7,082 nucleotides of DNA from Candidatus Omnitrophota bacterium (lineage in GTDB: Bacteria > Hinthialibacterota > Hinthialibacteria > Hinthialibacterales > JAKPRU01): contig JAKPRU010000032.1 of NCBI GenBank assembly GCA_029557025.1, positions 1 through 7,082 of the forward strand, written 5' to 3'. The notes below the pieces were generated by a model. The model saw only the letters and a program-made list of their open reading frames with translations. It had not been told where the DNA came from and searched no databases. The position numbers and the translations under genes were made by a program. Within the stretch, counting starts at the first letter, position 1. Every line of letters begins with the position of its first letter. This document shows positions 1 through 5,871 of the stretch, piece by piece.

Positions 1-540
1 AATTGGCAGGTATCCGGGGAAATCACCATCACTAACGATTCCGCTTGCGATGTGACGATCACGGGGATCGTGGATGTCATCAGTCTCGATATTCCAGCAA
101 CGGTGACCTGCGCTTCCGCATTACCCTTTATTTTAAAAGCGGGTACATCAATAACCTGCACGTATTCCGCCGCCTTGCCGGACGGCTCCGCGCGCACCAA
201 TACGGTGACGGTGGAGGTGGATGGATCCGCGTGTCTTGATTCGATGACCGAAACTGTCGGTTTTGAGTTCGACGACGAAGCCATGAACGAGATCGACGAA
301 TGCGTGGTCGTTGATGACACGAACGGCGAATTTGGGGATAAATATGGGGATCCGGCCGAAGTTTGTGCTCAGGATTTCGCTCCGGGTGAAGTTTCGAAAA
401 CGTTCACCTACACGATCACGGTGGATGGCGACGAGTTGGATTGCGACGGAGAGTTGATCGAGAACACGGCTACATTTACCACCAATGATAATGGTGTCAC
501 GGGCAGTGCTTCCGCCTCGGTGCAAGTCCATAAAAAAGCC
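1..540 (+). repeat. Protein repeat unit A (incomplete at 5' end)
   Basis: This is the remaining part of the first visible unit. It begins inside the NWQVSGEITITN strand (1-36) and ends at the ASASVQV strand before the next IDLKVSK. The DECVVVDDT motif is at 295-321. It is nearly identical in DNA to unit B. It carries two short in-frame additions that B lacks: 12 bases bounded by direct GGGGAT copies (334-339 and 346-351), and 15 bases encoding FAPGE just before VSKTF. Confidence 0.85.
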
Positions 541-3500
541 ATTGACTTGAAGGTTTCCAAGACGGCGGATCCATCGTTCGACCGTTCCTACAAGTGGAAG
601 ATCACGAAGACCGCCGATCTCACCGATCTGACCCTCACCTGCGGAGACAACGGGGACATCAACTACACGGTCGCAGTGGGCCTGGATGAAAGCGTGAATG
701 GCGGAAAAGGCTACCTCGATAGCAATTGGCAGGTATCCGGGGAAATCACCATCACTAACGATTCCGCTTGCGATGTGCTTATCACGGGTATCGTGGATGT
801 CATCAGTCCCGATATTCCAGCGACAGTGACCTGCGCTTCCGCATTGCCCTTTACATTAAAAGCGGGTGATTCAATAACCTGCACGTATTCCGCCGCCTTG
901 CCGGACGGCTCCGCGCGCACCAATACGGTGACGGTGGAGGTGGATGGATCCGCGTGTCTTGATCCGATCACCGAAACTGTCGATTTCGAATTCGGCGACG
1001 AAGCCATGAACGAGATCGACGAATGCGTGATCGTCGATGACACGAACGATGAATTTGGGGATCCGGTCGAAGTTTGTGCTCAGGATGTTTCGAAAACGTT
1101 CACCTACACGATCACGGTGGATGGCGACGAGTTGGATTGCAAGGGTGAGGTGATCGAGAACACGGCTACATTCAAGGCCGTGGACGATGACAACGACACC
1201 GGCCAAACGGACAATGCTTCCGCCTCGGTGCAAGTCAACAAGGAAGAAATTGACTTGCAGGTTTCCAAAGATGCGAATCCATCGTTCAAACGAATCTACA
1301 AGTGGGAAATCACGAAGACCGCCACACCTTCCAGCATCTATCTTTCCCCTGAAATACCCACTGGCGAGATCGCCTATGACGTAACCGTGGAAAATACAGG
1401 ATATGACGATAGCGGATGGAAGGTTACTGGAACAATAACCATCAAGAATAATTCCGCTTGCGCGGTGGAAATCACTGGTATCGAGGACATCATCGAGCCG
1501 GGTGGTATCGAGGCGGTTGTGTCATGCGGTGATGACTTCCCCATCACGTTGGCGGCCGGCGGAACGCTGGAGTGCAATTATTCCGCCGCCTTGCCGGATG
1601 CCTCCGCGCGCACCAATACCGTGACGGTGGAGGTGGGACCGTCGGCATGCTTCGATAAGAAGACAGCCACCGCTGATGTCAATTTCGAGGAAGCCGAAAT
1701 CAACGAGACCGACAAGTGCGTTGTGGTCACGGATACCCAGTATGATTTCGATGATCCGAATACGCCGGAAATCGATGAGTCCATCGCTTGTGCCGATGAG
1801 CTCATTGAGTCGAAAAAGACATTCACGTACGAGAAGACGGTCGATATGACCGGGTTGGATTGCACGGATGAGGATAAGCAATCCAAGGAAGTCAAGAATA
1901 CCGCCACGGTGAGCGCGGAAGGTGGCGGGATGCTGGATGAGGATGACGCCACGGTCCAGATCCTGATCGATTGCTGCGATCCCGCGCATAACAAATTGGA
2001 TGTGTCCAAGACGGCGGAAACCGAGTGGATCCGGACCTATTATTGGACCATCGAAAAGACGGCCGGTGTGTCCGAGGATGATCTGGATTTCTTGGTCGCC
2101 GGCGATACCATCACGATTCCTTACACCATTACCGTCAAAAAGTCGTATACCGATCATTTCAAGGTAAGTGGAGAAGTCACCATTTACAACAATTACACCT
2201 ACCCAGCCAAAATCGTCAGCATCGCGGATATCCTGGGTTGTGATGGAAATGTCCTCGATATCGTTTTGAAAGATGAAGATGGGAATCCGTATATCCCCGC
2301 CGAGCTCGCGCCGAAAACCACACTCAAGTTGTATTACGAGGTCGAGCTGGATTCGTTGGAGGCCTTCGCGGGCTGCGATCCGATTCAGAACACGGTCGAG
2401 GTCGTGGTGTCCGAGGATAGCTGCGTCGGCGGCAACTCCGGCACGGCGGAAGTGGACTTCGGAACGCCCGTGGAAGTCGATGAGGACGAGTGCGTCTTCG
2501 TGGATGACACCAATGGCCCGGTTATTCTCACCAAGCCGGAAGATCTTAAAGGGATGACATTCTTTACCGAACCCTACCCGCTCTGTGAGGATGATCTTAC
2601 CAATAATGAGTGGTCGGTTTCGTATGAAATCGTGGAAATCATCCCGGATGATGTTTGCATCAACGAATATCCAGGTTGGTACCACGAAGGCTCAATCGTG
2701 TATAAGGACTACGAGAACACCGCGTCCTTGTACAAATCCGACGAAAACGGCGATTTGTTGCTCGATGGCAATGGCAATCCCGTTCTCATCGGGGAGTCTT
2801 CCACATCGCAGAGCACAGTGATCATCCAAGTTGAAGTCCCCTGTTGTGATCCAATCAACAACACATTGAAAGTCTCCAAGACCACTAATGAGGAATGGAT
2901 CCGGACCTACACGTGGACGATCGACAAGGACACGAGCGTGACGGATGAAGCGCTGCAGAACTTGCTGCCGGGCGATACCATCCCGGTCCCTTACACCATC
3001 ACCGTCACCAAGTCGTACACGGATAATTATAAGGTTAGCGGGATCATCACGATCGTGAATGACAACCTGCAGGAGGCCTACATCACGAGCATCGCGGATT
3101 CTCTCAATTGCGCCCATGCGAATCCGGTCATGCTTTACGATCAGGACTCGACACCGCTTTCCAACCCGTTTACCCCGGCGGAACCCCTGGTTCTTCCGGC
3201 CGGTGAAACACTCTTGCTCTACTACGAAGCCGCGTTGGAGCCCGGTGAAATCGGAATCTGCACAGAGAACACCGTCACGGTGGATGTGCTCGATGCCGAG
3301 TATAGTTGCATCGGAGGCGGATCCGGCAATGAAGAAATCGCCTTCGGTCAGCTTCCCACCGAAGAGGTCGCCAACTATGCCTGCGTGTACGTCGATGACA
3401 CCAACCCCGCGTATTATTACGATCAGAATAACAACCTGGTTGATTTCTTTGCACAACCTCAGTTGATATGCGCGGCTGATTTTAACGAAAACGGTGTCTG

Positions 3501-4110
3501 GACCTACTCGTACGAGCTCGAATGGCCTGTGCCGATCGATATCTGCACCTCGGACTACGAAGGTGTCGAAGTGATCGATTACAAGGCCTATTTCGATATC
3601 GAAAACACGGCCTCCTTGTACACGGACCAAATGGATTTCATTGACGACGACACGGTTGTGATTCCAGTGGAAGTGCCCTGCTACAACCGCTGCGAGACGG
3701 CATTTGCCTTCGGCGCCAGTACCGCGCCCTCAAAATGCTTCCTCGACATCACCGGATTGAAGGCCGATCGGTGGGGCTGGACCATTGGTCCAGTAACACC
3801 TCGTGTAGAACCCTATGTATTCCCCGTTTACGCGGCCGCGGGACAATGCATTCTCAGCAATGGCACCTTGGTTGGCACAGTGACGGTGGATTATTCAGGT
3901 AGTACCGTGACGGCTACGTTTACCCCTGAGCCGTCATTCTTCACGACCGAAATCCACCTCTACGCGGGCACTACCCAGTTGCCCATGGTCAAGAAAGGGA
4001 AGAATATGGTGCCCACCGTCGCACCGGGACAGTATTACGTTCAGACAGGTCTGAACGGTGAGCCGATTTACATCATTTGGCATGCGGTGGTATGTGGAGT
4101 CTATGAATAA
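1..4110 (+). CDS. Large secreted repeat protein, probable surface adhesin/structural protein (5' end missing)
   Basis: The frame is open from base 1 to the TAA at 4108-4110, giving 1369 residues, so the true start lies upstream. A GTG at 52 sits inside a repeat and is not a credible start. The protein has five tandem units. Each has a first half with a Y-x-W-x-I-x-K-T strand, a W/F/Y-K/Q-V-S/T-G-x-I/V-T-I strand and, in A-C, an ALPD-x-SARTNTVTVEV strand. The second half has a C-V-x-V-x-D-T motif and a later ENTA strand. Composition is rich in Asp, Glu, Thr and Val with regularly placed Cys, typical of extracellular beta-sandwich repeats of the DUF11/prealbumin-like kind. A distinct C-terminal module begins at residue 1231. 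No sortase motif, membrane segment or PEP-CTERM tail is visible. The signal peptide would be upstream. Adhesive or structural surface function is inferred from architecture; no enzyme motif was seen. Confidence 0.85.
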   Translation, partial: NWQVSGEITITNDSACDVTITGIVDVISLDIPATVTCASALPFILKAGTSITCTYSAALPDGSARTNTVTVEVDGSACLDSMTETVGFEFDDEAMNEIDECVVVDDTNGEFGDKYGDPAEVCAQDFAPGEVSKTFTYTITVDGDELDCDGELIENTATFTTNDNGVTGSASASVQVHKKAIDLKVSKTADPSFDRSYKWKITKTADLTDLTLTCGDNGDINYTVAVGLDESVNGGKGYLDSNWQVSGEITITNDSACDVLITGIVDVISPDIPATVTCASALPFTLKAGDSITCTYSAALPDGSARTNTVTVEVDGSACLDPITETVDFEFGDEAMNEIDECVIVDDTNDEFGDPVEVCAQDVSKTFTYTITVDGDELDCKGEVIENTATFKAVDDDNDTGQTDNASASVQVNKEEIDLQVSKDANPSFKRIYKWEITKTATPSSIYLSPEIPTGEIAYDVTVENTGYDDSGWKVTGTITIKNNSACAVEITGIEDIIEPGGIEAVVSCGDDFPITLAAGGTLECNYSAALPDASARTNTVTVEVGPSACFDKKTATADVNFEEAEINETDKCVVVTDTQYDFDDPNTPEIDESIACADELIESKKTFTYEKTVDMTGLDCTDEDKQSKEVKNTATVSAEGGGMLDEDDATVQILIDCCDPAHNKLDVSKTAETEWIRTYYWTIEKTAGVSEDDLDFLVAGDTITIPYTITVKKSYTDHFKVSGEVTIYNNYTYPAKIVSIADILGCDGNVLDIVLKDEDGNPYIPAELAPKTTLKLYYEVELDSLEAFAGCDPIQNTVEVVVSEDSCVGGNSGTAEVDFGTPVEVDEDECVFVDDTNGPVILTKPEDLKGMTFFTEPYPLCEDDLTNNEWSVSYEIVEIIPDDVCINEYPGWYHEGSIVYKDYENTASLYKSDENGDLLLDGNGNPVLIGESSTSQSTVIIQVEVPCCDPINNTLKVSKTTNEEWIRTYTWTIDKDTSVTDEALQNLLPGDTIPVPYTITVTKSYTDNYKVSGIITIVNDNLQEAYITSIADSLNCAHANPVMLYDQDSTPLSNPFTPAEPLVLPAGETLLLYYEAALEPGEIGICTENTVTVDVLDAEYSCIGGGSGNEEIAFGQLPTEEVANYACVYVDDTNPAYYYDQNNNLVDFFAQPQLICAADFNENGVWTYSYELEWPVPIDICTSDYEGVEVIDYKAYFDIENTASLYTDQMDFIDDDTVVIPVEVPCYNRCETAFAFGASTAPSKCFLDITGLKADRWGWTIGPVTPRVEPYVFPVYAAAGQCILSNGTLVGTVTVDYSGSTVTATFTPEPSFFTTEIHLYAGTTQLPMVKKGKNMVPTVAPGQYYVQTGLNGEPIYIIWHAVVCGVYE
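541..1248 (+). repeat. Protein repeat unit B
   Basis: This complete 236-residue unit starts at IDLKVSKTA and includes YKWKITKTA. The NWQVSGEITITN strand is at 724-759, ALPDGSARTNTVTVEV follows, and the DECVIVDDT motif is at 1018-1044. Exact DNA matches to unit A include 724-777 with 1-54, 871-963 with 148-240, and 1087-1140 with 391-444. This implies a recent duplication or sequence homogenisation. Confidence 0.88.
1249..1989 (+). repeat. Protein repeat unit C
   Basis: This 247-residue unit starts at IDLQVSKDA and has YKWEITKTA. The GWKVTGTITIKN strand is at 1414-1449 and the DKCVVVTDT motif at 1711-1737. It is of the same subtype as A and B but clearly diverged. One stretch, 1581-1636, differs from 165-220 at only three of 56 bases. 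It ends in a CCDP linker that is also found at the end of unit D. Confidence 0.82.
1990..2859 (+). repeat. Protein repeat unit D (long subtype)
   Basis: This 290-residue unit begins NKLDVSKTAETEWIRTYYW. It has PGDT-like and PYTITVKKSYTD strands, the HFKVSGEVTIYN strand at 2155-2190 and the DECVFVDDT motif at 2485-2511. Its second half is longer than in A-C and ends in ENTASLY, an acidic DENGDLLLD stretch (2740-2766) and a VEVPCCDP linker. It lacks the ALPD-SARTNTVTVEV segment of A-C and pairs with unit E as a second subtype. Confidence 0.82.
2860..3690 (+). repeat. Protein repeat unit E (long subtype)
   Basis: This 277-residue unit begins NTLKVSKTTNEEWIRTYTW. It shares PGDTIPVPYTITVTKSYTD with unit D. 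The NYKVSGIITIVN strand is at 3025-3060 and the YACVYVDDT motif at 3376-3402. It ends with ENTASLYTD and a VEVPCYNRC linker that runs into the C-terminal module. The sequence is diverged from D at DNA level, so the D/E duplication is older than A/B. Confidence 0.82.
3691..4107 (+). other. C-terminal module of the large repeat protein
   Basis: Residues 1231-1369 begin CETAFAFG and have no resemblance to the repeat units. Landmarks are DRWGWTIGP, a Y-x-F-P-V-Y-A-A-A-G-Q-C strand, GTLVGTVTVDYSG, EIHLYAGTTQLP, VAPGQYY and a final HAVVC just before the stop. From memory, modules with CETAF, RWGWT, YAGAGQ, ETHLY, APGQY and AHAVVC landmarks end many large secreted proteins of marine and environmental bacteria. 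The shared terminal position suggests an anchoring, folding or export role, but I know of no proven function and cannot name the family. Confidence 0.65.
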
Positions 4111-4169
4111 ATATCCACACGCCACGGAACATGCTTAACGGCACGTAATACTGTGTAATGGACCTTGTA

Positions 4170-4220
4170 CCCCCATGCTCCGCGGAGGTTCTTTCCGATG
4201 GGGCATGGGGGGATTCTTTT
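4170..4220 (+). terminator. Candidate intrinsic terminator of the repeat-protein gene
   Basis: Bases 4170-4178 (CCCCCATGC) pair perfectly with 4203-4211 (GCATGGGGG). The 24-base loop can itself fold (CGGAGG 4183-4188 with TTTCCG 4192-4197, including two G-T pairs). The tract TTCTTTT (4214-4220) follows two bases after the stem. It lies 60 bases after the stop codon. The loop is longer than usual, so this is a moderate call. Confidence 0.5.
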
Positions 4221-4232
4221 GGCTGGCGGCTT

Positions 4233-4264
4233 TCCCCTGTCCCGCCGGCGAGGGAGGGAGAGGG
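4233..4264. repeat. GC-rich imperfect inverted repeat, possible dispersed intergenic element
   Basis: A CCCCTGTCCC arm is followed by GCCGGCGA and then GGGAGGGAGAGGG, giving an imperfect hairpin. On the opposite strand it reads CCAGCCCTCTCCCTCCC and then AGGGGAAAGCCGCC. This resembles the hairpin in the next gap (CCTGGCCCTCTCCC, then AGGGGATTCGGTGGCGG) in inverted orientation. Short CCCTCTCCC-type palindromes of this kind are common dispersed intergenic repeats in GC-rich bacteria. Membership of a family is inferred from only two copies. Confidence 0.4.
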
Positions 4265-4299
4265 CTGGATTCTTGAATGGATAACCTAGGGGCGTGCTC

Positions 4300-4312
4300 G
4301 TGAAATCCGGCC
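4300..4312 (+). repeat. 13-base word GTGAAATCCGGCC, copy 1
   Basis: This word matches 5793-5805 exactly. Both copies are intergenic, upstream of a secreted-protein gene and next to T-rich tracts. Here the word precedes T7 and lies 210 bases before the start codon of the next gene. Confidence 0.5.
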
Positions 4313-4395
4313 GCGCGTAAATTTTTTTGCCTTCACAACACGGGGAGACCGTTCAGCGGTGGGATGGATTTTTTCTTCCCGACCCCGGCCTTGAA

Positions 4396-4425
4396 TTGAC
4401 ATCCCGCTTCTGAATTGGGTAAAAT
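4396..4425 (+). promoter_or_regulatory. Sigma-70-type promoter for the CBM9-like gene
   Basis: A perfect TTGACA at 4396-4401 is followed by an 18-base spacer and TAAAAT at 4420-4425, one mismatch from the consensus. The expected transcription start is near 4432, giving a leader of about 78 bases before the ATG at 4510. This separates the gene from the upstream transcription unit. Confidence 0.7.
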
Positions 4426-4494
4426 CTATCGCATGAATTCACGGATATCTTCCCAGTGTCCCTGATTTCTGCGGATTTAGCCCATCTCGCGTTC

Positions 4495-4500
4495 AGGAGG
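4495..4500 (+). promoter_or_regulatory. Ribosome binding site deciding the start at 4510
   Basis: AGGAGG ends nine bases before the ATG at 4510. An in-frame ATG at 4501 abuts the site and is too close for initiation. An in-frame GTG at 4456 has no such site. The ATG at 4510 also places Lys2 and Arg4 directly before a hydrophobic signal-peptide core. Confidence 0.75.
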
Positions 4501-4509
4501 ATGCAGACC

Positions 4510-5589
4510 ATGAAACAGCGATTTTTCTTTCTCGCGGTGTGCTTGGCGGTGCTCGGGGGCGGGTTGATCCTGGGGGCGGAGGCCGGCCCCAAGGGCGTCA
4601 TCGTGGTGCGGCCCTTGGGAACGGGCGTGGCCATCACCATCGACGGCGATTTCAAGGACTGGCCGCTGGCGGCTTTCGAGAAAGTCTCCGAGCAGCCCCT
4701 CTTCCCGGAGGGGCAGGACGCGCTCACCACCAACGCGCGCGGGGATTACCTGGTGCACGATCCCGACCGGGTGGGGTTTTTCAACACCGCGCGGGGCGGC
4801 GTATCCGAGGACGATCCCAACCTCGATTTCGAGGTGAACACGTATTTCGCCTTCGATGCCAATTACTTGTATATCCTGTCGATCTTCGTGGATGACGAGA
4901 TCGTCGGCAACCGGGACACCTCCGCGTTTGGCAGCGCGCCCTATCTCAACGACGGGCAGGAATTTTTCATCGACGCCAAGAACGACAGCGACGACTGCAT
5001 CTCCGACCTCGCCTTTCCCAGCATCGACGAGGAGGAACCCAACCTGGACGATTTCCAGGTGGGCACGGGGATCAACGATATATTCGATCCCGTGGTTCCG
5101 ATGGACCAGGGCGGTTGGGGCGCGGTGCAGGGGATCATCCGTTCGGGGAACCGGGACCTGCTGGGCACGGGCGATTTCAGCGACGGGACGTTCCAGGACG
5201 CGCTGACCGCCTCGTCCGGGCCGGACATCGCCGCCAAGGCCTACGCGGACCTGCGCGCGGCGGGAGCGCCCAATCCCATGATTCCGCAAAATCCCAGCCT
5301 GACCTTCGCGGGGTATGCCCTGGAGACGCGGATTCCATTCCGGGTGGTGGACGGCTTCACGCCGGACCACAAAATCGGCATGACCCTCTTTTGGAGGGAC
5401 GTGGATGACAGCAACGGCAGCGGCATTCAGTTCATCGACTGGGCCCAGAGCACCACGGCGGGCGGCTGCCTGACCGCGGACGCGCAGATCACGGACATCT
5501 TTTTCGCGCCCAACTGGGGGGCGTTGGAATTCGACGCCAGCCATCCGCTGGGCGGAACGGGGATCGCGGCCTGGGACCTGTTCGAGTAA
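4510..5589 (+). CDS. Secreted CBM9/DOMON-like carbohydrate-binding domain protein
   Basis: This 359-residue protein has a clear signal peptide. A KQR head and a hydrophobic core to about residue 22 are followed by AEA, with likely cleavage after Ala25. No lipobox is present. The mature part resembles family 9 carbohydrate-binding domains: IDGDFKDW at 44-51, a Y-L-Y-I-L-S-I-F-V-D-D-E strand at 119-130, DGQEFFIDAKND at 148-159, the AGYALETRIPF strand at 267-277 and IGMTLFWRDVDD at 289-300. An acidic stretch follows the central strand, and residues 180-262 look like a large insertion. No catalytic domain is attached. It is likely periplasmic or extracellular and may bind sugars or another ligand. 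Related domains also occur in heme- and metal-binding proteins, so the ligand is open. It has its own promoter and lies 399 bases after the previous gene. Confidence 0.78.
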   Translation: MKQRFFFLAVCLAVLGGGLILGAEAGPKGVIVVRPLGTGVAITIDGDFKDWPLAAFEKVSEQPLFPEGQDALTTNARGDYLVHDPDRVGFFNTARGGVSEDDPNLDFEVNTYFAFDANYLYILSIFVDDEIVGNRDTSAFGSAPYLNDGQEFFIDAKNDSDDCISDLAFPSIDEEEPNLDDFQVGTGINDIFDPVVPMDQGGWGAVQGIIRSGNRDLLGTGDFSDGTFQDALTASSGPDIAAKAYADLRAAGAPNPMIPQNPSLTFAGYALETRIPFRVVDGFTPDHKIGMTLFWRDVDDSNGSGIQFIDWAQSTTAGGCLTADAQITDIFFAPNWGALEFDASHPLGGTGIAAWDLFE

Positions 5590-5636
5590 TCCGGCGTTCA
5601 CCCGCCTGCCCCGGATCAAAAATTCCCTCACCCTGG

Positions 5637-5657
5637 CCCTCTCCCAGAGGGAGAGGG
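5637..5657. repeat. Perfect GC-rich hairpin, possible dispersed intergenic repeat
   Basis: CCCTCTCCC (5637-5645) and GGGAGAGGG (5649-5657) form a perfect nine-pair stem around an AGA loop. It is not followed by a T run on the + strand, so it is not a classic terminator for the upstream gene. The flanks CCCTCACCCTGG and GGATTCGGTGGCGG partly match the inverted element at 4233-4264. It may belong to a family of short intergenic palindromes. Confidence 0.6.
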
Positions 5658-5752
5658 GATTCGGTGGCGGCTCTCCGCGGCTAACCCGATTGAAGAGCGG
5701 CCGGTCCGGCTTGATAAAGATAAAAAGTAAGCACTTACCGGATGAACCAAAA

Positions 5753-5782
5753 GTCTGTCCGCGCGGGAGGAGACGTTTTTTT
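5753..5782 (+). terminator. Candidate intrinsic terminator of the CBM9-like gene
   Basis: GTCT (5753-5756) pairs with AGAC (5771-5774) and TCC (5758-5760) pairs with GGA (5766-5768). A small 1x2 internal loop separates the two helices and GCGCG forms the end loop. One base later follows T7 (5776-5782). It lies about 165 bases after the stop codon and just before the likely promoter of the next gene. Confidence 0.5.
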
Positions 5783-5792
5783 CATTTTTTTT

Positions 5793-5805
5793 GTGAAATC
5801 CGGCC
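5793..5805 (+). repeat. 13-base word GTGAAATCCGGCC, copy 2
   Basis: This is an exact match to 4300-4312. Here the word follows a T8 run and lies 79 bases before the start codon at 5872. Its first six bases could act as a -35 element, which copy 1 does not support because no suitable -10 follows there. Confidence 0.5.
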
Positions 5806-5822
5806 TGTATTTGTGATAGGAT
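5793..5822 (+). promoter_or_regulatory. Weak promoter candidate for the beta-helix gene
   Basis: GTGAAA (5793-5798, four of six matches to TTGACA) is followed by an 18-base spacer and TAGGAT (5817-5822, four of six matches to TATAAT). A TG one base before the -10 fits an extended -10. The spacer length equals that of the stronger promoter at 4396-4425. Transcription would start near 5829, downstream of the alternative ATG at 5821. Confidence 0.35.
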
Positions 5823-5857
5823 GAACCGGTTTGCAATGGAATCGATTGACAAGGAAC

Positions 5858-5863
5858 AGGAGG
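5858..5863 (+). promoter_or_regulatory. Ribosome binding site deciding the start at 5872
   Basis: AGGAGG lies eight bases before the ATG at 5872. The in-frame ATGs at 5821 and 5836 lack a comparable site and would put a charged stretch ahead of the signal peptide. Confidence 0.75.
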
Positions 5864-5871
5864 CTCAGCTC

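Larger units (their letters stand above)
4111..4395. other. Non-coding gap after the repeat-protein gene
   Basis: No credible gene was found here. In order the gap holds a terminator-like hairpin (4170-4220), a GC-rich imperfect inverted repeat (4233-4264) and a 13-base word shared with the next gap (4300-4312). The word lies in the loop of a weak six-pair stem (4292-4297 with 4313-4318, two G-T pairs) followed by T7 at 4322-4328. That may be a second, weaker terminator. The promoter of the next gene starts at 4396. Confidence 0.6.
5590..5871. other. Non-coding gap before the beta-helix gene
   Basis: No credible gene was found here. The gap holds a perfect GC-rich hairpin (5637-5657), an AT-rich stretch with TTGATAAAGATAAAAAG (5711-5727), a terminator-like hairpin (5753-5782), a second T8 run (5785-5792), a 13-base word shared with the previous gap, a weak promoter candidate (5793-5822) and the ribosome site at 5858-5863. 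Confidence 0.6.

Noticed and set aside
52..54. GTG as the start of the repeat protein
   Set aside because: The frame is open upstream to base 1, the same Val recurs in unit B at 775-777 inside a repeat, and there is no ribosome site or signal peptide.
1..1989. CRISPR array or other short-spacer repeat
   Set aside because: The repetition has a period of about 700 bases and stays in reading frame with protein-level conservation. It is a protein-domain array.
1522..2685. Long minus-strand open frame opposite units C and D of the repeat gene
   Set aside because: It lies wholly antisense to a well-supported repeat-encoding frame and shows no family features. It follows from the codon composition of the repeats.
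2692..3630. 312-codon minus-strand open frame opposite unit E
   Set aside because: It is antisense to conserved repeat strands and has no signal peptide or motif of its own.
4477..5631. 384-codon minus-strand open frame opposite the CBM9-like gene
   Set aside because: The + strand frame has a promoter, ribosome site, signal peptide and domain motifs. The antisense frame is rich in Arg, Gly and Val with no recognisable domain, as expected from GC-rich shadow translation.
5637..5657. Hairpin as intrinsic terminator on the + strand
   Set aside because: The stem is perfect but is followed by GATTCGG and not a T run. The hairpin at 5753-5782 is a better terminator candidate.
5821..5838. ATGs at 5821 and 5836 as start of the beta-helix protein
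   Set aside because: They lack a ribosome site, would add a charged N-terminal stretch before the signal peptide, and lie close to or upstream of the predicted transcription start.
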